Part shown: in pieces, positions 12,701 through 23,594 of the stretch | Layout: every line of letters starts with the position of its first letter | Numbering within the stretch: position 1 is the first letter of the stretch | Source of the DNA: Ophiodon elongatus | Lineage: Eukaryota > Chordata > Actinopteri > Perciformes > Hexagrammidae | Length of the DNA stretch: 64,000 nt | Direction: 5' to 3' | NCBI GenBank assembly: GCA_016806645.1 | Contig: JACSYO010000075.1 | Coordinates: 559,001-623,000 of the forward strand | Translations under genes and position numbers: made by a program | The notes under the pieces: generated by a model | Databases searched by the model: none | Seen by the model: only the letters and a program-made list of their open reading frames with translations | Told to the model about the DNA's origin: nothing

Positions 12701-15700
12701 GCCAGCCACCACCAGGCAGGATGACCTACTGAAGGTACTACGGCTCTGTGGCTTGTCTTTGTCAGAGAAATACTTTTTTTTTTTTTTACTTTTTTTTGCT
12801 AAAGTGGAAGAAAACATTTAATTCACTGCCATCAAGAAATAACAAAGATCATCTGCCATAAAGACCTGAAGTCCTGTCACCACCTCCAGGCGAGCCTCTG
12901 ATTTACTCGTGTGTGACTGTTTCCCTCTCTAAAGCAGCCACAGCAGCGAAAAGTATTGAATCCACCCAAAAGAAAGGTCCACCAAAATCTAAATTAGTTT
13001 AAGTGTATGCTATATTAGAATATTTTCACCGCTGTACATTGTCGTCAGACAGCCATTTCCGACGGGGAAGTGAAGCCGTTGTATCCTTCTATGCTCTACT
13101 CAACCCACGAGACTCCATTGACAGAAAACAGTCATTTTGCCTCACGAAATGCCAAAGTTGCTGGTCTCAAGTTGCTGATATCGAAGCCGCTACAGTTCCC
13201 TGTCGGAAAGGGCTGTATGACGGCAAGTTAAAGTGGTGAAACTATTCTAAACATGCTGTACAGAGTAATAGTTTGGGTGTATTGAAGTGGGATCGTATGA
13301 CTTCAGTGTATTACCTCCAGTAGGTGGCGGTTATCACGCCCCCACTTTGGAGAAAGAGACAGGAGGACAGGAGGAAAACAGTGTACTGCTGTGGAGGGGG
13401 GCAGCAGCAATACATAAAAGAAAGACTCATCTTAAAGACAAAATTCCTTTAACTGTAGGCTACATTTGCTCTTTTTTTTTTCCTCCTAGAATATAGCCTT
13501 ATTTTTGGTGGGCCTTTGTTTATGCTGCTGCCCCCCTCCACAGCAGTACACTGGTTTCCTCCTGTCCTCCAAAACTCTCGTCTCTTTCTCTAAACTGGGG
13601 CCGTGGCGACCGGCATCTAACATAGGTGATGCCCCGACTATGGATAAGTACCTCACACAACCCTGCTTCAAAAGAATCCACACTATCCCTTGAAGTTAAA
13701 GGACAATTCATTTAATAGCATACTGAAAACAAGTGCTCCCGTAAGTTTTACTAGAGTCTAAAATACTGTATTATAACTTTAGCAGTAGTCTGTACTGTGT
13801 AAAAAAACAAACCTGGAAATGGTTCAGTCTTGGTTCAATGCTTGTACGTACATTGGTAGCAGCTCTGACCGCTCCCCTGGCTTCCTGAGTTGAGCTGGTA
13901 ACATTTGGCCCACACAGGTCTGCAGCTCATTGGAGGTGGTTACTGCTGTGTGAATAAATGTTGTTGTGTGTGACGTCTGCTCCCAGGTGCTGCGTGTAAT
14001 GGCCGATGGGGTGGAGAGACTGTCCCTGAAGGCCGGGCCTGGAATAGAGGGGGTGTCTGCTATAGTGGCCTTCTCATCCCACCATGCTGCTTCTATGGCC
14101 AAGAAGGTGCTGGTGGAAGGTATGTTGATGGAGATGGACCGATGCATGGGATCAGTGTAAATCTGTAAATGGTCCCATTTGGTGTCAAACAATGATATAT
14201 GATCTGCAGACGCAAGAAGTCAATAAGTGTACTTGGGACTCAGCTATTCCAATCTCATCCACACTTGATACTATTTTTGTGAGAGTCTTTTTTTGTTGCT
14301 ATTTTTCATGGCTGTATCTTTCTGGCTCTGGCCATGTGGGCCGTGACTTGGCAGAGGAGATTGGAGTTGGCGACCCATAAATACTGCAAATGCTCCGCTG
14401 AACGTAGTAGTGCCGTTTGGAGCTCTGCCCAACTGTCGACTAATAACATTACCAGGATGCAGGCACTGTCTCACATTTTGAGTTGCAGCTGCTGGCACCA
14501 GAATTCCATGGAGAAAAGTCTAAATTCAGATGAGAGAAATTAATCTTTCCTTCTAAAATGAGTCCGTATGCATAAATGAGTAGTTTAATGATAGTTTCCC
14601 TCCTCTCCAGCGTATCGCCTATTTTCCTCCCTGCAGCTGTGGAAATGATTCTGACAAACAAATCGCTTATTTATGTCTTACTTCCTGCCGTTGGGTATCA
14701 AAAAAGGTCCTTTTCATATTTGTTAAATATTTAGGATTAATATGAATATGTCTTCATGCGTCTGTCCTTTTTAATTGTGTCCTGATTTAAGCAAGACATT
14801 GACACAGCACTGAAAGGACACTTTGAAATGACAGAAGCCGACCTGACCCAGTGTGTAACTGCTCAAGTGTCTCGTAAACACACAGCTGGATGACGCTTCA
14901 TATTCCGATCTAACAATTAGAACCGAAGTTGAAGCACTATTTCTGTGTGCACGCTGGTTATGATCTGTCTCTTGGAGCTTTGGATTGACTTAAAGATTTT
15001 TATTCTAAACTCATCTTTGTCATTTAAGAGTCTGATGTTACTTACTATCTGTAGTATTGTGGCATTTAAAGTGAAAACACTCCATTTCTCTGTGGTTTAG
15101 TTGCGTCCATGCAGCACCACTATCATCATGGACAGTGCTCTACATTACACTGAGACATGTGAGGGACCACGGCCTTGATCATTTAAATGATACTTCTACT
15201 GAATAGGTTATAAAACTTGTTTGTTAGTTATAATGTGAAACATAGTCCAATGAACTCCAGAAAAACTCCCGTTCAGTTAACAGCTGTTGAGTTGTAGGGA
15301 GGGTAATAATAAACTCTTTAACCGTTTAACACAGCATTTCAATGTAACGACCCGCTTTGTATCAGAGAGCGCTGCACACCCGGCCTATCGGCTCGGGGTT
15401 ACACCCCCACCTGGGGCCCACTCTTTGCTGTCGCCAGTAAACGTCTCAAACACAACAACATATTAAGAAAAGAGAAGATACAGACGCCACCACACACTTC
15501 TAGTGGGTCATAGGGGATGATTGAGAGGGATTGTTTTTGTTTTTTCCAAAAAAAAATTGCATGTGATACCTTTTAACTGACAATAATAATTTAGTTAAAT
15601 GGTTCAAATAAATATTTAAAATGAAAAAGAAAGGTGAGCAGAAATGGAAGGAGCAGCTTTTGAATCTGCATGGCACAACATCAGTGGAGCTCCCTCTAGT

Positions 15701-18700
15701 GGGGTGACTTTGGACATCACTATCCACATCCAAAAAACCCAGTACACATTTTAATATACGATATTTGCTCCTCCACTCTGAGCCACTTCAGGCTAATAAA
15801 ATAAGCAGGGAGAAGATGTATTAAGGCATAAAGTTTACAAATCAACCCTACTAGTTTAAGGATGCTAGTATAGCAGGAAGCACAGGCATAATCAAATAGT
15901 CATCGTACAGTATTTCAAAAGCATTTCTATCAATTAAAATAGATATTCTAGCAAGAAATTTGATTTTTTTTTTAATTGACCTTTTGTGATAACTTTTAAT
16001 GCCACTCTCTCTCCAGATAGTTTGTCTAATATTCCCCCTAAGTATGTAACGGATTCCTTGTCTATAACTTTGAGTCACCTATTGCCACCCAAAGATGATC
16101 CACTCTGTTTTGCCGAGATGGAGAAAAAACGTATGTTCTGCTAACCTGATGCCATCTTTGTGAAGTACTAAGTATTTTTTCTACCTGTAATTTATCATGA
16201 TGAGAGACTAGAGAGGGCTGACTCATCTGTGTAGGGGAACAGACATGGTTCCATTTATCATCCACCACTCTTCTTTGACCCCCAGATAAGACCTGACCCA
16301 CTGTAGAGATGAATGGTTGAAGCCCGGAGCCCGGAGCTTGATGAAAAACATGTCATGGTTTGCAGCGTCAAACTCCTTTTTGAGATCCAACATAACTTTC
16401 CCTCATCTGATGGGGAGAATGAGATGTCCTCAAACCAGATTGGAATTCATACAGAATCTTGTGTGACGATGAATAACTATTTGTTCATGTATGACTCTTT
16501 CTATTACCTTTTGATGATGTACACAGGCTGGGTACAGGAGGATAATGACCAGGTTCTAATGCGCTCCCCTCTTTGTACAGAGCAGGGTATTCAATTAATG
16601 TTCAACACGGTCTAGTTAGACAGAATCTCCTCACGTAAAGGTCCGGAACATCACAATAATGTTTAACTCATTGAAGTAGCCTAGCAGTTGTATTGACGTC
16701 TGTATGTAGTCGATCAAATAAAGAAAGTTCAATTGAATAATATCTCTATCACTATTTATCATCAGTTTTTTTTAACATCGTTCTTGGACGGTGAATTAAT
16801 GTTAGGATTCTCATCATATTGGGCTCTTAAGGTGCGTTCACACCAAACGTGGCGCGAATTTTTTGCGCGACCAGATTACATACAAAGTCAATGTACAGAC
16901 GCGAAATGGTTGCGAAAAAGCAAATTTTCGCCGGGCGGCGAACTTGAGCGAAAGCAACGCGAATAATTTACTTATTCGCGCAAGTTTAAATTTTTCAACT
17001 CGGGCGAAAAATTTGTGTGACGCTGAGTTGCGAACGCCAATCAGCGTTGAGAAGCTCCGCCCGTCATCACCGCCGTCCTGCCGTTGCTGATCAGAAACTA
17101 TGGAGGAGAAGTCGATAGTCTGGAAGAGGAAGTCCTCCAGACGCAGCTCCTTTAGAAGCTGTGTGCGGCTACGGATAATGTTATGAACCCAGACACGAGG
17201 GCGTCTGATGTTCCAACGTTTGTGGGACTTCCTCAACCCGTACAAAGCAGAACTAGTGGTTATTTCTTCCACGGTGGATGGCAGAAAGGAACTATTTCCA
17301 CAGAGCTAAGCCACGCCCCCTCTCCGGTGGCCCGTCGAGTGTGAAAAAGCGAAATAACCACAAATAGTCCGGCATTGCGAATATTCGCAACGCTTTGGTG
17401 TGAACACACCACGCGAATGACACCAACGCGAAAATTCGCGCCACGTTTGGTGTGAACGCACCTTTTAGGTTTATTTTCTACGTTTGCTCAAAGATTTGTG
17501 CTTTTTCTCGTAGTAGCGCTTTACATTGTCGCTTTTAATAATCGTCACGGTCTCTGAACATATGAGACTAGTTGTAAACCGTCTATTGGAAGAATGAACC
17601 TATAACAGTCTGTTCATTCTTGGTTAAAGGCTCTTGGTTTCACTCTCTACATTCCTCTTCTTGGAACACGCCATGTGAAATAACTCCTCTGACTCAGGTT
17701 ATATTCCGACTGTTTGACCTCTCGTCCGGCTAATCCCGTCTGTTTGTATCTCACTCAAGCCGTGATGCTTATCGGGATACACGTACTTGATTGGCTGAGT
17801 TGCATCACGTGATGTGATTTACAAACCATGTAATTGGTCGGTGTGTTTCCTGGACCGCTGAACGAGTTCCGTAAAGGCTGGAAAAGCTGTGCCGGTTAAA
17901 ATAGAAGTGCTGCATCAAAAATGTAATAATTCTCAATGATCTCTCGGTTATAGGTCCAGGGTCAAGATACTACGGCGTCCGGACCGCGGTCCGCCTATTA
18001 GTGACCCCTGGTATAGAGGCTTTACTCGCTAGTTTGAATTTGTGGGGAAACTTTCCTTGTTCTAATGGGTAAGTTTGTTATGGGTTATGCAGAGAGTGAG
18101 GACATCAATGGCATCTCATGAGCATTGTTGGGATTGTTATCATGACCTGTAGCCTCAGAAGGGCTCAGGGCCAGTGACCTCCCTGCCTGTCACATGATCC
18201 GGACAAAATCACAACATGGCGTCTCACCAGAAAGTGGCCATATCCTGTAGAGCGGCGCCACGTGATGCCGACTCGTGATGGATGTAGCAGTGTAGTGCCC
18301 AGGATCTACTAAGAGGTGACGTAACAAGTCAAAACCCTGCTCCCCCTACAGAGAAAGGAGTCCTGACGTGATGTTAGAGGTCTATGTTATGATGACATCA
18401 CTCCACATCTCTGAGTGGGAGCTAGTTTCACGTTTTGCCGACACGGTTAATGCACGAGAGCCATACAGACGGTAACATCACGGAGTTACTGAAAACTAAA
18501 AGGAAGGACTCAGTCATAGTTACAGACAACTTTACTTAATGCACTTTATTTCATATGATATTTACATGCAAGTTAAGAGTGGTTAGTGACACAATAAGAA
18601 AACAATACAGTATGTATTTTATTTTCAAAAGAAGTTGTGGCAAGTGTTATTTTTGGAAAAAAAATTTCAGTGATGCAATGAGAATACAATATGGACTTTA

Positions 18701-19494
18701 TTTTCATATTTTTTTATGGCAAGTGCACATCAGTTCATTGTGTTCTCTGCGGAGTGACTTTGTGCAGTGCAAATACCTTTTTAGAAGTAGCTTTGATGCA
18801 TTTCAGTTATCAATATGTGATGTACGTATTAGACTATCCCAAAAAAAAAAAGATTAGTCATGCTCAGCTTCTTTAGAAAACTGCCGTGAGCCTTACTGCT
18901 GTACGTCTCTTCTTCTTGTGTCCAGCATTCAAGAAGCGGTTTGCATTGAACATCTCCATCAAATGGCAGTCCACGGTGAAGCCGAGCTTGGACGTGCAGC
19001 TGTCTCCGCACACGCTGTCAAACAGCCTCCTGCCGTCAGCCCTGAAGCCGCCGCGTCACACAGTGAGCTCCCCGCAGCCCTCGGCCCTGCCCCCTCGCAT
19101 GGCCCGCCCTCCAGCCTTCCCCCTGGGTTTCTGCAGGGCAGTGGGAGGACCCACTGTCCCCCAGCACCCTGCCCCTCCCAGCTCCTCCCCCTCTTCCTCC
19201 CAGGGTCACCTCGTGTCCACGGCGCCCTCGCCCTCCCCAGTGGTGCTCCTGCGTAAGCTGTGTGAGGCGACCGCCGTTGGCTCGCCGCTCTATGAGATAT
19301 GCTACAGCCACGCGGTGCCTGATGGATTCCTCTACTTTACCTATACAGTGTGCATCCCCGGGATAACCATTGCCTTCAAAGGGCTGGTCATGATCTTACC
19401 CGGACCCACAGCCACCACCACGCTGGAAGAAGCTCGGCGGGCTGCAGCCCAGCAGGTCCTGCAGAGGCTGTACAACAATCAGCTCTCCAACTGA
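6726..19494 (+). CDS. dnd1: Dead end protein (germ-cell RNA-binding protein), five coding exons
   Basis: Exons: 6726-6746, 9530-9635, 12409-12734, 13987-14119, 18926-19494. All introns are GT/AG and phases agree, giving 1,155 nt and 384 codons before TGA; zebrafish Dnd is a little over 400. Exon 2 has the family motif TQVNGQRKYGGPP. Exon 3 has RRM1 with RNP2 VFISQI and RNP1 NRGFAYSKY, then STEKRHLFIGDLP opening the degenerate RRM2, which runs through exon 4 (SSHHAASMAKKVLVE). Exon 5 adds NISIKWQ, a Pro/Ser-rich linker and a dsRBD-like end (LRKLCEATAVGSPLYEI ... AAAQQVLQRLYNN). In vertebrates Dnd1 protects germ-cell mRNAs, counters microRNA repression in fish and is needed for primordial germ-cell migration and survival. 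Exon 1 (MDSKQSQ) is the least certain part: it is short and chosen for its donor, phase and promoter context. The exon 2/3 junction makes a Glu-Val pair where zebrafish has Pro-Gly. Confidence 0.95.
6747..9529 (+). other. dnd1 intron 1
   Basis: The first 250 bp continue the CpG-rich promoter region and include a C-rich tract near 7098-7133. The rest is AT-rich, with no exon or transposon that I can recognise. The acceptor is preceded by a 14-base C run (9513-9525). Confidence 0.5.
10351..10508. repeat. Inverted repeat (44-nt arms) in dnd1 intron 2
   Basis: Arm 1 (10351-10394) reads GGTCTGCATGTTGAAGCG onward, and arm 2 (10465-10508) is its near-perfect reverse complement. A 70-bp AT-rich loop separates them. 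The arm wording (CCTTGGGCAAGATACT, AACCCCAAGTTGCTCC) is common in fish dispersed repeats, so this is likely a foldback element or two head-to-head fragments. Downstream, 10509-10610 contains CTACCTCTGAGCCACAG, a phrase typical of fish tRNA-derived or intron repeats. Confidence 0.65.
11262..11838 (-). repeat. Dispersed fish repeat, copy 1 (inverse of 51115-51452)
   Basis: The reverse complement contains GAACCAGGCGGCAATCTC, AAGTGAAGCTAATGCAG, GGTTGTATAGAAGTGTATAG, TTTAGGGCGGGGCTAC and GGTTGCTGCCACAGCG. The same order appears at 51115-51452 on the plus strand. I also recognise the phrases as a common percomorph interspersed repeat. This copy keeps a middle segment of roughly 190 bp (AAACATGAGTTTATGTCTC, GGTCATTTAGTAAATTATGG) that the second copy lacks. 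It sits in dnd1 intron 2. Confidence 0.65.
13323..13611. repeat. Foldback element (about 88-nt arms) in dnd1 intron 3
   Basis: Arm 1 (13323-13410) ends GTGTACTGCTGTGGAGGGG GGCAGCAGC. Arm 2 (13523-13611) begins GCTGCTGCCCCCCTCCACAG and continues as the diverged reverse complement of arm 1, including CCTCCTGTCCTCC and TCTCTTTCTCTAAA. The spacer is about 112 bp with a T-rich run. It would fold into a long imperfect hairpin in the pre-mRNA. It is most likely a MITE or a pair of inverted repeats; no target duplication was identified. Confidence 0.7.
14120..15850 (+). other. dnd1 intron 4, first part
   Basis: The stretch between exon 4 and the decayed LINE shows no exon, RNA gene or recognisable transposon. 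A short segment at 15360-15420 is GC-rich. Confidence 0.45.
15851..16620 (-). pseudogene. Decayed LINE reverse transcriptase (L2/CR1/Rex1-like) in dnd1 intron 4
   Basis: Reading the minus strand through several stops and frameshifts gives, in the right order: IPIWFED (degenerate YEFQSGFR), KKEFDAANHDMFFIKL (from the motif-A phrase KAFDTVNHDILL.KL), LSGGQRRVVDD, then FFLHLGKTEWIIFGWQ (from the NKTE.ILFG phrase), and finally ARISILIDRNAFEILYDDYLI (from the thumb phrase with L..LYYSLI). These are the ordered landmarks of L2/CR1-like RTs. Many disablements show an old insertion. The exact family is not determined. Confidence 0.6.
16830..17463. mobile_element. PIF/Harbinger-like MITE with long terminal inverted repeats
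   Basis: The ends are inverted copies: the left starts AGGTGCGTTCACACCAAACG and the right ends with its reverse complement, about 30 bp almost perfect. A minus-strand frame at 16838-17272 contains NIRRPRVWVHNIIRSRTQ and LLKELRLED, which resemble the N-terminal segment of fish Harbinger transposases (RVWVHP...R, ELRL). Harbinger makes three-base TTA/TAA duplications. The left flank ends TTA and the right flank reads TTTTAG, which fits only if one T was gained, so the duplication is not proven. The transposase core is missing and the copy is non-autonomous. Confidence 0.65.
17956..18011. repeat. Short palindromic hAT-end remnant
   Basis: The sequence begins CCAGGGTCAAGATACTACGG and ends GGTCCGCCTATTAGTGACCC followed by CTGG, so the two ends are diverged inverted copies meeting in a CGGACCGCGGTCCG core. 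The end wording (CAGGGGTCACTAATAGGCGGACC on the reverse strand) is that of hAT termini in fish. It is probably a deletion derivative; the flanks share TATAG but no clean octamer. Confidence 0.45.
18012..18925 (+). other. dnd1 intron 4, last part
   Basis: No exon or recognisable element is seen. The acceptor region before exon 5 has a pyrimidine tract (CTCTTCTTCTTGTGTCCAG) at 18907-18925. Confidence 0.45.
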
Positions 19495-19745
19495 CCGGCC
19501 TATCCGATGATATACAGTACACACACCTTTGCTGCACTGTTTGTTTTGACAATGATGTTATTCCTAAAAAAAATATGTTTAATCGTATATGTAGTTAGTT
19601 GATTTATGCATGCTTTTTTAAGTAGTATTAGTAGACTTGTTTGTCTTGTTTGAATTTCCGTTGTTTGTTTTATGCATGTTTTTTTAATGTGTGTTACTGT
19701 TTTGATTGGTTCCTCATTTTAATTAAATGAGATTTGAAAAGAAAA
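19495..19745 (+). terminator. dnd1: dnd1 3' UTR and likely polyadenylation region
   Basis: The segment after the TGA is T-rich and ends with an ATTAAA hexamer (19722-19727), a common polyadenylation variant. It holds a duplicated 19-mer: TTTATGCATGCTTTTTTAA (19603-19621) and TTTATGCATGTTTTTTTAA (19669-19687). U-rich 3' UTR elements are known Dnd and germ-plasm targets in fish, but a role for this pair is only inference. I found no GCACTT miR-430 seed match in it. Confidence 0.55.
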
Positions 19746-21599
19746 TGTGAAGGTGGTGTTACTTTATATAAATGTATAGTGACTGATTTCGGTGACTAGC
19801 CACTCGGCTGGGTGCGGGAGAAGATCCTGTTCCTTACTCGCTTTTACAAAGAGATTCCAGGCTGTTCGTATCTTTGGGTGAGGTTCCCGTTTAATTACAG
19901 TTCACAACTGACAATTGGCTTGATATCTATTAGTTTCCTGGTCTCCCTCTGGTGTGTCTTGTTTGCGGTAAAAACCGTGCGATCTCCCCGTCACCCATGC
20001 ATCATTACATCTGTCAGTTGCACCTGTGCCCCATATATAAACTACCTGCCACACTGATACACACTGCCACCCGTGGTCAACCTGAGATAGGCTCCACATT
20101 CACACATAATACAGACATAACTAATGGCTCCTACAAAATGTTTCTTTTTCTGGTTATTGTCATGACATATTTTAATTTTTGCGTTAAAACCATGTTTTCC
20201 ACATAATTTTGTAATTATAATTCTTTTTATGTGATTTGTGTTTTTTTATTTATTATTTGGACTAGTCGGTCCAGCTTTGGGTCACACCCAGACCCTAAAA
20301 GGCTCATTGTGGGCTTGATTCCTTAAAAACCACAGCTCCCAGACCCGAAGGATGGGCCTGTTTATTCGGGGTTGACAGTCAATGGATTTAGATGTGGTAT
20401 TTGTTGAAAGGAGGAATAAGCTGACTCAGCAGTCTTTCTCCTTGCTACACGGTCGAGAGAGGACCGTCAGAGGGCCCAAACTGGAGCTCCAGCCACCAGA
20501 CAGCGCATTCCTAATGTATAGTATATCAGAAGAGTCAGTATGGTGTAGTATATCAAAAATATCATAGTTTACGACGTCATTTAAGTCATTGCACAGTATG
20601 TCAAACAAGTTAAAGTAGGGTCGGTCTAAAATGTCCTAGTATAGTTAAAAAAAAACAAAAAAAAAAACAGTATGAAGAAGTAATAATATGCCCAAAAGTC
20701 ATAAAAATAGTCTTAAGTATGGTATGTGGAAAACATGTAAAAAATTGCAAGTCATAGTATAGTATGCCTAAAGTCATACAAAAAACAGCCATAATAATCA
20801 TGAAATCATAATTACAAAAAGGCATAATGTATTTTTAATGACATACTATCCTACAAATTATTATACTATGTAAAAGAGTCATTTGTCAAAAACGACATGT
20901 TAAAAGATTACATTTGAACATATGATTGCGTTATAATTTACCTTCGCCTAATAGTCGGCTGTCCTGAGCAGACCTGAACGCACCATAATGCAAGTCAACG
21001 TAACCTCCGTCACAGCGGCACAGAACCGCGACTCCTGAGGGTGAGCAGTGTGTCTCCTTCACTCGGTCACGTGTCTGTTACCTGTTACACTCTGCGGACC
21101 TACAACCAGAGGTGAAACTGAGCCGGGGCTGTCCGGGGCTCAGCAGCGGCACACACGCGCCTCTTCTGAAATGCTGTGATGCTCGACCACAACGTAACGT
21201 GTGCAAAGGACGCAACATAACTGACTGTCAAAGACAAAGTGTGTGTGTGTGTGCGCGCGTGCGGCTGACGGTCAGAGTACTAACGGAAGGTCCAGGTGGG
21301 AAGAAGCAAAGACGAATCGCTCGTTGTGTTCTCCTAAGGAGACGGTGGCGTTGGGTTAGTATTTAGAGAGCCCACGTGGGGAGGTCAACAAGTGAGACAC
21401 AGCATGGCTTTAGCTTTTCAACGCACTAACAGCGGCTGCATGGAGCAACAGCTCCCTCTTGTGGCAGAAGGTTACAGCACGAGGGTAAACTCTGCTCTAG
21501 TACCACGTCAAGCATCTGATCTGGGACCTGGTTCATCTTTCAAGGAAGACAAAAAATAATAATAAAAACGACCAGGAGGCAAAGCCAGAGTCACATGAC
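19746..21599. other. Intergenic gap between convergent dnd1 and myot
   Basis: No gene is seen. From about 20515 to 20880 the sequence is a degenerate tandem field built on AGTATAGTATGTC and AAAAGTCATA motifs, a satellite-like pattern common in fish. From 20940 to 21340 composition is more GC-rich with a short (GT)n(GC)n run, but there is no splice structure or frame that I can support. Confidence 0.4.
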
Positions 21600-23451
21600 T
21601 TTATTCCTCATTCATCCAGTGATATGTAGAACTTACACAACAAACAATACTTGGAGAGAACACACACTACTGCTACTACCTGCAGTTTAAAAATCGCTAC
21701 AGAAAAAAGGGCCTATCTCACCAGAACTGCTCTGGTGTTGAGAGCGAACTGGACGTCTGACCACGATGGATCCGAACACCGGGACCGACTGAAGAAGTGC
21801 TTCATCCTGAAACCTTTAGTTCTGAGGCAAAGTGAATCTTTAGACCTCAGATGTTATGGACGTGGTGAAAGGGGATTCCCATCAATGAGCTCACTGAACC
21901 GAGGCCACGTGTGGTTAAATACCAGATTATCCCATCGCGTGCAGATGCAATTTTCAAGGTGAGCGAATCAAGCTTCTTGTTATGTGCAAGCCTCAGGTCA
22001 GAAATGGAGAGTTTGGCCAATTTGGCCTGTTGCTCCATGACTAACTCGTTGCTATGATACACCTCTGATTGCAGCCTTTCGCGGGCAGGAGAGGGGTTCA
22101 AGCCCCGACACGGACGACTAGTTCATTCACGTACACTGAATATCAGACACCAAGTTTAAACACACAGCAGACTGAATGCATTCCACAGCGGAGGATCGGA
22201 GCAGCGAGCGACATCCGAGCTCTTAGAACTATCCCATTCCCTCTTCAGTTATAATGGAGCTCTACGGACACATCATCATCATCATCATCATCATCATCAG
22301 AAGCAGGTGTGATTCAGGGACAAGAACACAAAATCATCCTCAGTCCGCTGGAGGAAAGAGGAGGAGGGTGCTGGATGAGCTGGCGGACAGTCGTCGGGGT
22401 TAAAGTGCAGCGGGAGATGTTTGCAGAGTTGGATTGTGGGTACTAGTGATGCGCGGGTCAACGGTTTATACATTTTGTTATTATTACCTGCGCCCATCCG
22501 ACATGTTACGAGAGTCAATCTGCAGAAATATGCGTTAACCAACCACCAGATGTATGCATTATAGCTCAATCGTCAGGCCGAAACCCGCCCGACCCGCGGG
22601 TTGTGGGTCGACCCGCTCATCACCAGTTTGCACCAAACTCTCGGGTTGCTTCCTACTTTTCTAACCCAGGAGGAGGACGAGAAAGACTTCCCGAGTGGTA
22701 ATAAATCACATCGTGTGCTGTCCCGAAAAACTGGTTTCTGGACTACAGGGGACTGTTTTTCTTTCTTTCCGTTGCTTTCTGCTGGACTAAAGCGGGCAGC
22801 AGGTCTGACTCTGCCACACCGTATCCAGGTCTATTAATATACATCCAGGACCCAGACGGGCCTCTGGGCGTGCAGCAAACATCCGCTCTGCAGCCTCTAA
22901 CAACACACAGACGGGGACACGGGACACTGTGGGGACAAACGCAGCAGGTGGACAGCGTGAGGAGCCTTATTTTAACTTCACAAGGCCGGACTGGGGAGAC
23001 TTTGGTCTGGGGAGCGACAGAGAGCTCCTCACAGCGCGGGTTGTTGTTGTTGTTGTTGTTGTTGTTGTAGTAACGGGAGGAGGACGGCTTCTTTTGAGCT
23101 GGCTGGGAGGACAAATTTAAACTTTTTATAACGAAGGGAGAGGATCAAATACCATATCAGAGTTATGTAGAAGAGGTTCCCTGTAAATGTACCTTAATCT
23201 GGAAAAAATAACTTAATTTGTTCAAGAAATTGTGAATGAAAGTGTAGAGTTTATAGTACAATAATAGAACCACAATGTTGGTAACTGGACATGCATTGGC
23301 CTCAGAAGAGTTCTGCTGCGATCTGAACCAAAGCAGGATTAGTACCAAATCTGCCCTGCAGGGGGCAGCAAATACAGGCTGCGGCCCACTTTTACACTTC
23401 TGAGATGTGTGACAGTTATCTGAGGATGTGACTGGGTTTAGTTGGGGGGGT
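21600..23451 (-). terminator. myot: Putative 3' UTR and poly(A) signal of myot
   Basis: Below the myot stop (23452) the first well-placed minus-strand AATAAA is at 21605-21600, followed 40-50 nt downstream by a U-rich stretch (complement of 21553-21570). That would make a 1.85 kb 3' UTR. It contains a (GTT)n run (23040-23068), a (CAT)n run (22271-22300) and a small MITE (22446-22625). Assignment is inference from position and signal only. Confidence 0.4.
22446..22625. repeat. Small MITE with GTGATG.GCGGGTC ends
   Basis: The left end reads GTGATGCGCGGGTCAACGG, and the right end, reverse-complemented, reads GTGATGAGCGGGTCGACCC. The body is about 180 bp. GCGGGTC-type inverted ends are common in small hAT-like fish MITEs. 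No target duplication is clear. It lies in the inferred myot 3' UTR. Confidence 0.5.
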
Positions 23452-23594
23452 CTACAGCTCTTCGCTCTCGTACAGAGGGGCGGTGTGCCGGGCGGGGCTC
23501 TCCACGGTCAGGGCGGGCACGTGGCTCAGAGAGGACAGCAGCTTCAGCGTCTTGGAGCCAGGGGGCGCCGTTTTCATGGGCGCGGCTGTGCGAG
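23452..23594 (-). CDS. myot: myot last coding exon
   Basis: This 143-nt exon joins the last Ig domain (RLDVG-T) to a basic Ala/Pro/Ser tail ending LYESEEL and TAG. Myotilin ends YESEEL and palladin VESEDL, so the terminus is conserved. This is the motif class known to bind PDZ domains in the family. Confidence 0.85.
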
